Source: Leptolyngbyaceae cyanobacterium (lineage in GTDB: Bacteria > Cyanobacteriota > Cyanobacteriia > Cyanobacteriales > Aerosakkonemataceae). Taken from it: a DNA stretch of 64,000 nucleotides. This document shows positions 47,082 through 57,254 of this stretch, one piece after another. Every line of letters starts with the position of its first letter. Position 1 is the first letter of the stretch. The notes beneath the pieces were generated by a model. That model saw nothing but the letters and a program-made list of their open reading frames with translations. It was not told the origin of the DNA and did no database searches. Location: the NCBI GenBank assembly GCA_036703985.1, contig DATNQN010000053.1, forward strand, positions 1 to 64,000, in the 5' to 3' direction. Position numbers and translations under genes: made by a program.

Positions 47082-47600
47082 ATGAAAATAAAAACTTCTT
47101 TGCTTAAGGTGACTGGTTGTGCGATCGTTCCAATTGCTGTAGCTGGATTAACTAGCGGTTTTTTTAATCCAGAGGTGAATGCCCAACCAACCGCAATTGC
47201 TCAGAACGTCAACCGAGATGAACCGCTGGATGTTACTTTAAATCAAAGATTTTCTTTGGCAAATTCATTAGATAGAATTCAACAAATCCGAGGCGCGTTG
47301 AATAGTTTTCGGACGCTGACGGAAAGAAGCAAAACCGCGCTAGGACAGAGAGTTATTAGTAGCGTTGGCAATACAGAGCCGGACATCCAAACTTTAGGTT
47401 TTACTAATTGGGTGGGTGCGGTAGAAGGTACAGTGAGGGGTCAAAATTACCGCATCAAAAAACTGGAGTTTGAGTTAGCACAAAAGCAATTTGAAGATAA
47501 GCAAATTTCTCAAGCTGCTTTCAACCAGAAAAGAACGGCTTATCAGCAAGCTCAAAGAGAATTTCAAAATTTCGTAAATTCCTTTAGAATTGCAGATTAG
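47082..47600 (+). CDS. Exported helical protein, function unknown
   Basis: The frame is open from 47037, but ATG at 47082 gives a good signal peptide, MKIKTSLLKVTGCAIVPIAV then AGLTSGFFNPEVNAQ, with cleavage likely after VNA. The mature protein (about 140 aa) is helical, with two long charged helices: NSLDRIQQIRGALNSFRTLT and KKLEFELAQKQFEDKQISQA. No family is recognised. Probably periplasmic. The gene stands between a permease and a ROK kinase on the same strand, with a repeat in its leader. No clear role. Confidence 0.6.
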   Translation: MKIKTSLLKVTGCAIVPIAVAGLTSGFFNPEVNAQPTAIAQNVNRDEPLDVTLNQRFSLANSLDRIQQIRGALNSFRTLTERSKTALGQRVISSVGNTEPDIQTLGFTNWVGAVEGTVRGQNYRIKKLEFELAQKQFEDKQISQAAFNQKRTAYQQAQREFQNFVNSFRIAD

Positions 47601-47626
47601 TCATTTATATCTGCCAAAATTTACGC

Positions 47627-48535
47627 ATGGGAACGGAACCCAATCTTTCTAACCAACAAGTATTAGGTATCGATTTAGGTGGAACCGCGATTAAATTAGG
47701 GCGGTTCCTGAAAGATGGTACTTGCTTGCAGTCGTTGACGGTACCAACGCCCCAACCTGCTACCCCAGAAGCGGTACTGGATGCGATCGTACAAGCGCTC
47801 GCAGCTTGTGGAGGAGAAGAAAACCTCAAAGCGATCGGCATCGGCACCCCTGGCCCAGCGGATGCGGCGGGCCGAATTGCGAAAGTAGCAATTAACTTAG
47901 TTGGTTGGAAAAATGTTCCGCTTGCCGATTGGATAGAAGCAAAGACCGGAATACCTACGATTTTGGCTAATGATGCTAATTGTGCTGGATTGGGCGAAGC
48001 TTGGTTAGGTGCGGGTCGCCGCTTTCGCAACATGATTTTGCTCACTTTGGGAACTGGGGTGGGCGGTGCGATCGTTCTGGATGGCAAGTTATTCACCGGT
48101 CATCAAGGTGCGGCTGGGGAATTGGGATTAATTACCTTAAATCCAGATGGCCCAGAGTGCAATAGCGGCAATCGCGGTTCTTTAGAGCAATATGTCTCCG
48201 TACAAGCAATCAGACGGCGAACTGGATTAGAACCGAAAGAATTAGGCGATCGCGCAACCGCAGGAGACGAAAAAGCATTAGAATTTTGGCAAAGCTACGG
48301 ACGGGATCTCGGTGCTGGTTTGGCAAGTTTGATCTACGTTCTGACTCCAGAAGCGATCGTAATTGGTGGAGGAGTTTGTGCTAGTGCAGAATTTTTCTTG
48401 CCAGCAGTAAAAGCAGAAATTGAGCGGCGAGTTTTGTTGAGTTCCCGCACGGGTTTAGAGTTATTGGTAGCAGAATTAGGCAATCAAGCAGGAATGGTTG
48501 GTGCTGCTAAATTGGCATGGGAAAAAGTTATATAA
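47627..48535 (+). CDS. ROK-family sugar kinase (glucokinase-like)
   Basis: 302 aa, ASKHA-fold kinase of the ROK family. Phosphate loop IDLGGTAIKLGRF near the start, catalytic Asp in ILANDANCAGLGEAW, second loop TLGTGVGGAIVLDG, then GAAGELGLI. The metal-binding segment is present in the reduced form CNSGNRGSLEQY, where the usual four-ligand CxCGxxGCxE is not intact, a variation I recall in cyanobacterial glucokinases. It likely phosphorylates glucose or a related sugar. It is 26 bp after the exported helical protein and may share a transcript. Confidence 0.88.
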   Translation: MGTEPNLSNQQVLGIDLGGTAIKLGRFLKDGTCLQSLTVPTPQPATPEAVLDAIVQALAACGGEENLKAIGIGTPGPADAAGRIAKVAINLVGWKNVPLADWIEAKTGIPTILANDANCAGLGEAWLGAGRRFRNMILLTLGTGVGGAIVLDGKLFTGHQGAAGELGLITLNPDGPECNSGNRGSLEQYVSVQAIRRRTGLEPKELGDRATAGDEKALEFWQSYGRDLGAGLASLIYVLTPEAIVIGGGVCASAEFFLPAVKAEIERRVLLSSRTGLELLVAELGNQAGMVGAAKLAWEKVI

Positions 48536-48691
48536 AGTGATGCTCTCAGGTTATTTGTGGGAATCAGAGGTTAAATTTTTACCGCAGATTAAGACAGATA
48601 AACGCAGATAAAAGAGCAATGCTAACGAACATATGATGCTGTTTCTGTAAAATAAGAGAGGCGATCCTATTAAGGGAACAGGAGAAAAGCT

Positions 48692-49402
48692 ATGAGCGCT
48701 CTGACGAATAAGAGCAGTATCACTATTCCATTTTTAGAAAATGGCGATATGCTTTCTCGTGCAGAATTCGAGCGGCGTTATCAAGCTATGCCCCATCTGA
48801 AAAAAGCCGAACTGATCGAAGGAATTGTTTATATGGCTTCTCCTTTAAGATTTGAGCCCCACGCCGAACCCCATGCCAATTTAATCATCTGGCTTGGTAA
48901 CTACAAAATAGCAACGCCAGGAGTGCGTTTGGGCGATAATCCGACTGTCCGCCTTGATTTGGATAACGAACCTCAACCGGATGCTGTTTTGCTAATTGAT
49001 AGTTATCGTGGTGGTCAAAGTCGTCTTAGCGATGATGGTTATATCGAAGGCGCACCAGAACTGATTGCGGAAATTGCTGCTAGTACAGCCTCTATAGACC
49101 TCCGAGACAAAAAACGAGTTTATCGCCGCAATGGAGTAAAAGAGTATATTGTTTGGCAAGTGATGGAGGAACGCCTCGATTGGTTTTCCTTACAAGATGG
49201 GGAATATATTTCTCTTGTATACGATCCAGAAGGAATAATTCGCAGCCAGGTTTTTCCGGGGTTATGGTTGTCTGTTTCAGCACTTTTGGCTGGTGATATG
49301 CTTCAAGTTATCGCTACTCTACAAACCGGGCTTTCTAGTAGCGAACATCAAAATTTTCTCCAAAATTTAAGTGCAGTACAAAATAATAACGCTGGTTTTT
49401 AG
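48692..49402 (+). CDS. Uma2 family endonuclease (DUF820)
   Basis: 236 aa, PD-(D/E)XK nuclease fold. The active-site pattern is visible: PQPDAVLLID (Asp), PELIAEIAAS (Glu), and DKKRVYRRNGVKEYIVW with Lys followed by the family hallmark YRRNGVKEY. N-terminal MLSRAEFERRYQAMP and LIEGIVYMASP are typical of the longer Uma2 type. Longer than the paralogue at 19381 (198 aa) and only distantly alike. A GGAG precedes the ATG. Targets unknown. Confidence 0.88.
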   Translation: MSALTNKSSITIPFLENGDMLSRAEFERRYQAMPHLKKAELIEGIVYMASPLRFEPHAEPHANLIIWLGNYKIATPGVRLGDNPTVRLDLDNEPQPDAVLLIDSYRGGQSRLSDDGYIEGAPELIAEIAASTASIDLRDKKRVYRRNGVKEYIVWQVMEERLDWFSLQDGEYISLVYDPEGIIRSQVFPGLWLSVSALLAGDMLQVIATLQTGLSSSEHQNFLQNLSAVQNNNAGF

Positions 49403-49517
49403 TGAGGACTTTAGTCCTCTTGCGTTCCTCAACTAAGGACTAAAGTCATTACTACAGACTAAGTTATATGAGCGTACATGGTATTAATTATGAATTCTGA
49501 CTGCTGAATTCTGACTC
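49403..49517. repeat. Small palindromes and GAATTCTGACT words
   Basis: Palindrome GGACTTTAGTCC around 49407-49420, followed by a related copy GGACTAAAGTC (about 49436-49447), then two copies of ATTCTGACT. The latter recur at 59611-59650 and, inverted, at about 60925-60977. Confidence 0.6.
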
Positions 49518-49934
49518 CTATAAAGAATATCCCGTTTCCTGTTGAATATAACTAATAATTTTGTCATAAGCATCCTGGTTACTTTGGGGATGAATGACAA
49601 TGGGAATAGAACCATCTGGCAACCAAAAACTGATTCTGCCATTTGGTTCGCAACAAAAAGTACTAATTCCCTTAAGATTAATTACATAATCATTTCTTTC
49701 ATAAGTTATTTTCACCCAGTAGCCGTTAAAAGTTTGTCCGCTGACGTTTTGAATGTATGACGCGACTTTTTGATAGGCATCTGGATATCCTTGGGGATTA
49801 ATTACGATCGGAAAAGCGCTATCTGGCAACCAAAATGTCAACCTGCCGTTTGTTTCGTAAGCGAAAGCACAGACGCGCTCAAGATCTATTACATATTCTT
49901 TCCTCTCGTAACTAATTTTGATCCAATAGGTCAC
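49518..49934 (-). CDS. Small protein made of two tandem copies of one domain
   Basis: 138 aa from a GTG start, with GAGGAG 5 nt upstream, which decides it. Residues about 2-65 and 71-132 are two copies of one module: YWIKISYERKEYVIDLERVC and YWVKITYERNDYVINLKGIS, then NGRLTFWLPD / NGRISFWLPD, and FPIVINPQGYPDAYQKVASY / IPIVIHPQSNQDAYDKIISY. Each copy looks like a five-strand beta sheet with a terminal helix. No family is recognised, and no signal peptide is present. Function unknown. Confidence 0.7.
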   Translation of the reverse strand: MTYWIKISYERKEYVIDLERVCAFAYETNGRLTFWLPDSAFPIVINPQGYPDAYQKVASYIQNVSGQTFNGYWVKITYERNDYVINLKGISTFCCEPNGRISFWLPDGSIPIVIHPQSNQDAYDKIISYIQQETGYSL

Positions 49935-50090
49935 ACGCGCTCCTCACAACCACCATTGCCCGAATCGCAGGTTTTTGAATGAAAACTGCTAGAAAAATTT
50001 TTCACCCATGTATTAACAACGCGAATGGGTTGCCAGCACACTCGCGTTGCGTTACTTGAAGAAAGCAATTGCCAACTATGGTTAGTAAAC

Positions 50091-52355
<2,265 letters not shown>

Positions 52356-52901
52356 ATGGCTAAGTTCTACTCCCAGTTGAATGAAGAATTACGTAGTTTT
52401 ATCGCCGAACAAAAACTTTTCTTTACGGCGACTGCGGCTAATTCAGGCAGAATTAATTTATCACCGAAAGGCAGAGATACTTTTCGTTGTATCGACGATC
52501 GAACGGTAGCTTACTTGGATCTGACTGGTAGTGGTAATGAAACAGCCGCTCATTTACTGGAAAACGGACGAATGACGATTATGTTTTGCAGTTTTTCGGA
52601 AAAGCCTTTAATCTTGCGTCTTTACGGACGAGGAAAAACCATTAGCCAAAGACATCAAGATTGGGTAAAATTTTACTCTTTATTCAAGCCAACCCCAGGA
52701 GATAGGCAAATCATCGTTTTAGATGTGGAATCAGTACAAACATCTTGCGGATATGGCGTACCGATTTACGAACTAAAAGAAGAGAGGGAAACCATTGTCG
52801 AATGGGCAACCAAAAAAGGAAAAGAAGGCATAAATGAATATTGGCATCAAAAGAACCAAAAAAGCATTGATGGCTTACCAACAAAGATTTTAGAAGATTA
52901 A
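52356..52901 (+). CDS. Pyridoxamine 5'-phosphate oxidase-family protein
   Basis: 181 aa, FMN-binding split-barrel. N-terminal FIAEQKLFFTATAANSGRIN and LSPKGRDTFRCIDDRTVAYLD fit the family, with GSGNETAAHLLENGRMTIMF giving the flavin-binding region. RLYGRGKTIS is the second hallmark. Substrate unknown; the family includes FMN-dependent oxidases, heme-utilising proteins and flavin-nucleotide binders. Single gene with AT-rich leader. Confidence 0.87.
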   Translation: MAKFYSQLNEELRSFIAEQKLFFTATAANSGRINLSPKGRDTFRCIDDRTVAYLDLTGSGNETAAHLLENGRMTIMFCSFSEKPLILRLYGRGKTISQRHQDWVKFYSLFKPTPGDRQIIVLDVESVQTSCGYGVPIYELKEERETIVEWATKKGKEGINEYWHQKNQKSIDGLPTKILED

Positions 52902-52956
52902 ATTAGCCGATAATTAATCAAAGCAATGACCAATGACGAATTACCAATGACAAAAA

Positions 52957-54732
52957 ATGCAAAAAATACTAGGATTAATTGCAATCACAACTTTTATCGC
53001 GTATCCGGTCTTGGCTAACCAACCATTTAACGTCGTTTTTCCTCGTACTAATCACCGAACTACATCGGAGAAAATTTTTATTTTAGGAACGGCACCACCA
53101 ACGGGAAATGTATTGATAAACGGTAAACCCATCCAAAGGAGTTCGGCGGGTCATTTTGCCCCTAGTTTTCCGTTAGAACTGGGGGACAATATTTTTACGT
53201 TGCGTTATGAAAACCAACAACGGCAAATTAAAGTTACGCGCTTATCAAAATTTCCTACTCCCCCAACGGGATTGGCATTTGCAAAAGATTCTTTGATGCC
53301 ATCTGTTAATATGGCTACGATGCCGGGGGAATTAATTTGTTTTAGCGCGATCGCACCTCCCAATGCTACTGTTGCTGTTAAGTTAGGCGATCGCACTTTT
53401 CCCTTAATGCCCCAATCTTCTATTGTAGACCTGCCTCCGAACTCGGCTGCATTGACGGGAGAATTTCAATCTACTTCTCAACCTTTTAGTGGTAAATATG
53501 AAGGTTGCGCTACCGCTAACTCGCCGGGAGATTTAGGGCGTCCGGAATTTCAGTTAACGTTAAATGGCAGAACGATTTCTCAAATCAGTCAAGGTAAAGT
53601 AGAAATCCTTTCCCCAGCACAATTACAAATTGCGGAAGTAATCGCGGATGGGGGAGTTGCCCGCAGTGGGCCAAGTAGCGATCATTCTCGCTTAACGCCA
53701 CTTCCCAAGGGAACTCAAGCAACGATTACGGGGAGAGAGGGAGAATGGGTGCGACTGGATTACGGCGCTTGGATTAAAAGTGAGGAAATTCGCGTTTTAC
53801 CCGGCAGCGTACCACCTCGATCGATTATTCGCAGCGTGAGGAGTCGTCAAATACCGGGCGCGACAGAAGTAATATTTCCCTTACAAGTACCAGTCCCAGT
53901 TAGCGTACAACAAGGCGATCGCACTTTTACTCTCACGCTCTACAATACTACTGCCCAAACTGATACTATTCGCCTTGATGATAACCCGATAATTTCTCGT
54001 TTGGATTGGCAACAAACTGCACCCGGTCAAGTGCAATATACGTTTAATTTAAAATCTGCACAACAATGGGGTTATCAGTTGAAATATGATGGCCCTAACT
54101 TAGTATTAACTCTCCGTCATCCACCTAACTCTTCATCAACGGGAGGAATGAAAGGAGAAGCAGACAAACCTTTATCTGGTATCAAAATTTTACTCGATCC
54201 AGGACATGGCGGAACTGAACCGGGTGCAACTGGGCCAACAGGTTATCTAGAAAAAGATGCTAATTTAGCAATATCAAAGCTGTTGCGCGATCGATTAATT
54301 TCTCAAGGTGCTACTGTTTATATGACGCGAGAGGACGATCGCTTTTTATCCTTACCTGAAAGAGTGGCAATTATCGATAAACTGCAACCTACAGTGGCAT
54401 TTTCCATTCATTATAATTCCCTGCCAGATAATGGAGATGCCGAAAATACCAAAGGATTTAGTGCTTTTTGGTATAACACCCAAGCTCATAGTTTAGCGAT
54501 GTTTTTGCATAATTATATAGTGGAAAAACGGGGTTACCCTTCTTATGGGGTGTATTGGAATAACTTAGCCCTCACTCGTCCGACTAGTGCGCCATCGGTA
54601 TTATTGGAATTGGGTTTTATGAGTAATCCAGACGAGTTTGAATCGGTAACAAATCCCCAGGATAGACAAAAAATGGCAGATGCGATCGCAAATGGAATAA
54701 CCGAATGGTTTATGGCGATAAATAGGATTTAA
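52957..54732 (+). CDS. N-acetylmuramoyl-L-alanine amidase with SH3 domain
   Basis: 591 aa periplasmic peptidoglycan amidase. Signal peptide MQKILGLIAITTFIAYPVLA. Beta-rich segments follow (about 25-220), then an SH3-like module (about 225-285, IADGGVARSGPSSDHSRLTP). The AMIN-like part (about 290-395) precedes the catalytic Amidase_3 domain (about 405-590): LLDPGHGGTEPGATG (zinc His), LEKDANLAI (Glu), FSIHYNSLPD (second His) and VLLELGFMSNPDEFE (Glu). It cleaves the amide bond between muramic acid and the stem peptide. The next gene starts 20 bp downstream on the same strand. Confidence 0.93.
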   Translation: MQKILGLIAITTFIAYPVLANQPFNVVFPRTNHRTTSEKIFILGTAPPTGNVLINGKPIQRSSAGHFAPSFPLELGDNIFTLRYENQQRQIKVTRLSKFPTPPTGLAFAKDSLMPSVNMATMPGELICFSAIAPPNATVAVKLGDRTFPLMPQSSIVDLPPNSAALTGEFQSTSQPFSGKYEGCATANSPGDLGRPEFQLTLNGRTISQISQGKVEILSPAQLQIAEVIADGGVARSGPSSDHSRLTPLPKGTQATITGREGEWVRLDYGAWIKSEEIRVLPGSVPPRSIIRSVRSRQIPGATEVIFPLQVPVPVSVQQGDRTFTLTLYNTTAQTDTIRLDDNPIISRLDWQQTAPGQVQYTFNLKSAQQWGYQLKYDGPNLVLTLRHPPNSSSTGGMKGEADKPLSGIKILLDPGHGGTEPGATGPTGYLEKDANLAISKLLRDRLISQGATVYMTREDDRFLSLPERVAIIDKLQPTVAFSIHYNSLPDNGDAENTKGFSAFWYNTQAHSLAMFLHNYIVEKRGYPSYGVYWNNLALTRPTSAPSVLLELGFMSNPDEFESVTNPQDRQKMADAIANGITEWFMAINRI

Positions 54733-54752
54733 ACGATTGAATTTCAGCACTA

Positions 54753-55367
54753 ATGAATTCAGAAGAAGCGATTATTACTCCCCAAGAACGTACTGGTATT
54801 AGCTTACTGCGTCAGTTTGAACCAGATATTTGGGTTGTCGTAGACGGTGGGCATCCTGCCCCTTTGGATCTAAATGGTTCTGGGGCTGGAGTTATCATAT
54901 TGCGGCGTTTTTGGGATATGGAAAACCTGCCTAATCATCAATTTTGCGTTAATTGGGAACACTATAGCTATCCTTTAGAAAATTGCGATAATTCGATGAA
55001 TGCAGAAATTTGGGCGGCAATCAAAGGTTTGGAAATCCTCGCAAATTTGCCTGAAAAAAAACCGATTTGGTTAATTAGCGATAACTCGGCAGTTACTACA
55101 ATCCAAACTAAACTATTAGTAATTGAATTGGGTTTAAAAAACGCTCAACGCTACGCCAAAGAATTAGAACTGTCTCCTGCAAAGGAATTAGCTGATTTGT
55201 TCTTGCAAACGCAACCTTGTCAATTGATATCATTACAAGAGTTAAAACCGGAAGGATTTAATCTTATTTTAATTGCTGCCCATCAAGCTGCCCACGAACT
55301 AGCAACTAAAGCTGGATTAACTATAAGAAAATATATTGATGATGTCCAAAGGAATGATGATGAGTGA
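54753..55367 (+). CDS. RNase H-like fold protein, function unknown
   Basis: 204 aa, soluble. Three segments fit the RNase H fold: an Asp in WVVVDGGHPAPLD with GAGVII, a Glu in NAEIWAAIKGLEILA, and an Asp in WLISDNSAVTT. The last motif, AAHQAAHELATKAGL, resembles the HxxxxNExAD end of RNase HI, although the final Asp is Glu. Likely a nuclease or nuclease-derived protein, but the fold call is from motif memory. It overlaps the following NUDIX gene and is 20 bp after the amidase gene. Confidence 0.65.
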   Translation: MNSEEAIITPQERTGISLLRQFEPDIWVVVDGGHPAPLDLNGSGAGVIILRRFWDMENLPNHQFCVNWEHYSYPLENCDNSMNAEIWAAIKGLEILANLPEKKPIWLISDNSAVTTIQTKLLVIELGLKNAQRYAKELELSPAKELADLFLQTQPCQLISLQELKPEGFNLILIAAHQAAHELATKAGLTIRKYIDDVQRNDDE

Positions 55368-55917
55368 TTTAAAGAAATGGAAAATATTGCGATCAAATGT
55401 TGTTTTTGATAACCAATGGTTTAAGATTCGCCAAGATGCGATCGAATTGCCCAATGGCAACATTATAGATGATTTTTTCGTATTAGTCAGGCCGGATATA
55501 GCATTAATATTTCCCGTTACTGTTGATGGAAATATTGTTTTCGTTCGTCAATACAGACACGCTACGGGAGAAATTTTATTAGAACTGCCTGCTGGTAGCT
55601 TTAATCCAAACACGGAAGATCCGGAAACAGCAGCTAGACGGGAATTAATCGAAGAAACTGGTTACGTTCCGACAGAAATGATTAAATTAGGTACTATTTA
55701 TGATAATCCGATCAAAGATACTAATCAAATTCATATTTTCCTAGCTAAAGATGTGAAGATTGGTGGTAAGCAGCAGCTAGATTTGACCGAAGAAATTGAA
55801 TTAGAATTAATTCCAGTTTCCCAAGTAATGAATAAAATAGCGTCTGGAGAAATTCGGGTTTCCGGATCGATCGCTGCTATTGTGTTAGGGTTGAAGTTTC
55901 TAAGAATAGAAGTCTAA
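55360..55917 (+). CDS. ADP-ribose pyrophosphatase-type NUDIX hydrolase
   Basis: Hydrolyses ADP-ribose or related nucleoside diphosphates to monophosphates. The NUDIX box is seen as AGSFNPNTEDPETAARRELI then EETGYV. FVRQYRHATGEILLELPAGS is typical of ADP-ribose hydrolases. The frame opens at 55336 with ATG triplets in two clusters; AAAGGA 6 nt before ATG at 55360 selects that start (185 aa). It overlaps the previous gene by 8 bp, so the two are translationally coupled. Confidence 0.9.
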   Translation: MSDLKKWKILRSNVVFDNQWFKIRQDAIELPNGNIIDDFFVLVRPDIALIFPVTVDGNIVFVRQYRHATGEILLELPAGSFNPNTEDPETAARRELIEETGYVPTEMIKLGTIYDNPIKDTNQIHIFLAKDVKIGGKQQLDLTEEIELELIPVSQVMNKIASGEIRVSGSIAAIVLGLKFLRIEV

Positions 55918-55958
55918 ATTGACTGAATATAAACTATGTCATAACCTACAGGGTGAAC

Positions 55959-55984
55959 GGTGCGTTACGCTTCGCTAACACACC
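55959..55984. repeat. GGTGCGTT hairpin repeat, inverted copy
   Basis: Inverse of the element at 3331-3358: GGTGCGTT...AACACACC with loop ACGCTTCGCT. It lies between convergent genes. Confidence 0.75.
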
Positions 55985-55998
55985 CTACATCTTTAATT

Positions 55999-57000
55999 TT
56001 ATCTCGGATTCTTATTTGCTTCGATGATTTCTTGGCGGAAAGAAAAGAGATTGCGATCGCTTGGATCTACTCTCGCACGCAGCCAATGAACGTCAGGAGA
56101 ACCAAAAGTTTCTACTCTGGTAAAATTTTCGATTCTCCGTTTATTTTTTGAGTTAATTAGTGGTTTATCAAGGCGAAAATAATGGCTGTCTCCATGTACT
56201 AATACTACTTGTTTACTAAAGTTTAAAGTTTCAGTTTCCAAAGCATTAATAAAATCATTATAACCTGCTCGTTCCTTGTTAGTTGGTTCTAACTCAAACC
56301 AAGGATTTGCTTGAATAATTAACATAATTCCTTGGTTGTTATTGCGTTTTGCCAAAGCAAAAGATTCTCGCATCCAAGCTAAAGTAGCAGTATTTCTTTC
56401 GCGATATTCTGCATCATCTTCCGGGGTGCGCCCAAAATTATTATTGCTTCCGGTTATGTTCAACCCTACAAACATTACATTGCCATAATTCCAGCGAATA
56501 TTTTCTCTGAATTTGCGATATTGAGGATTTTCGCTTTGTTGGGAAAAGCGGAGAGTTTGCTTACCTAAACTCTGGTTATTCGCAAAAAAGATTTGCCGTA
56601 ATTTGGTTAGTCTTTCGGTGGGATTGTAACCGCCAGCCGATGAACGATGGCAATCAGTCCATTCGTTATCACCTAAAATTAAAATGAAAGGAAGCTCGAA
56701 TTTATCAAATAGTTCTTTTCGTTGATAAAACATTTCGTCAGTGCAAGGGCTACTCCCGCTTTTGATGTCGCCGTCATGCACTACGAAAGCTAATCGATTT
56801 TGATTGATTTCGGCAATTAAATTGGGAAATTTAGCTTCTTGTTCGGCGTCGTAAGGTAAGTCACCAATTAAAGCGAATTCAAATATACTGTTGGTTGATT
56901 CTTGGTTGAAAGCTGGTTGAATATAATGAAATAAGCTGAAAGCTATAATAAAGAGTGATAATAATGACATTAGGAAGTATTTTTTGATGCGATCGTTCAT
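55999..57000 (-). CDS. Exported calcineurin-like phosphoesterase
   Basis: 333 aa. N-terminal signal/anchor segment (about 9-28). Metallophosphoesterase motifs: FALIGDLPYD (Asp), FVVHDGDIKSG (GD motif), LILGDNEWTDC (GDNE), and VLVHGDSHYFRLD (GHxH-like, here HGDSH). They would bind two metal ions. The substrate is unknown; family members act on nucleotides, phospholipids or phosphoproteins. It starts from ATG and is alone on the minus strand. Convergent with the NUDIX gene. Confidence 0.87.
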   Translation of the reverse strand: MNDRIKKYFLMSLLSLFIIAFSLFHYIQPAFNQESTNSIFEFALIGDLPYDAEQEAKFPNLIAEINQNRLAFVVHDGDIKSGSSPCTDEMFYQRKELFDKFELPFILILGDNEWTDCHRSSAGGYNPTERLTKLRQIFFANNQSLGKQTLRFSQQSENPQYRKFRENIRWNYGNVMFVGLNITGSNNNFGRTPEDDAEYRERNTATLAWMRESFALAKRNNNQGIMLIIQANPWFELEPTNKERAGYNDFINALETETLNFSKQVVLVHGDSHYFRLDKPLINSKNKRRIENFTRVETFGSPDVHWLRARVDPSDRNLFSFRQEIIEANKNPR

Positions 57001-57077
57001 AATTAATGTTTATATTCGCTTTGAGAAATTAACCGCAAATGAATAGCCTCTTGCCAAAGTCGATATCTCATCAGTAT

Positions 57078-57117
57078 TATCTGTGTTCATCTGTGTTCAT
57101 CTGTGGATATCTGTGGT
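57078..57117. repeat. CACAGATGAA direct repeat, inverted copy
   Basis: Units TTCATCTGTG in three to four copies, reverse complement of the element at 3263-3292. Confidence 0.8.
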
Positions 57118-57165
57118 AAAAAACGCAGAATGTGGATAGTAACACAGATGAAGTGAATTAGTAAC

Positions 57166-57198
57166 AGATACCTGACTTCTTAACAAAGTCAGGTATCT
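57166..57198. repeat. 33-nt palindromic element, 15-3-15, subtype C
   Basis: Arm AGATACCTGACTTCT (57166-57180), loop taa, arm CAAAGTCAGGTATCT (57184-57198), 13 of 15 pairs, mismatches next to the loop. It lies 56 nt past the argZ stop and may act as its terminator. Confidence 0.9.
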
Positions 57199-57254
57199 CT
57201 CAGCTTTTAGGTAATATATAAAACCTTACCTAAAAAGCATTCTGGATTCTTCTT

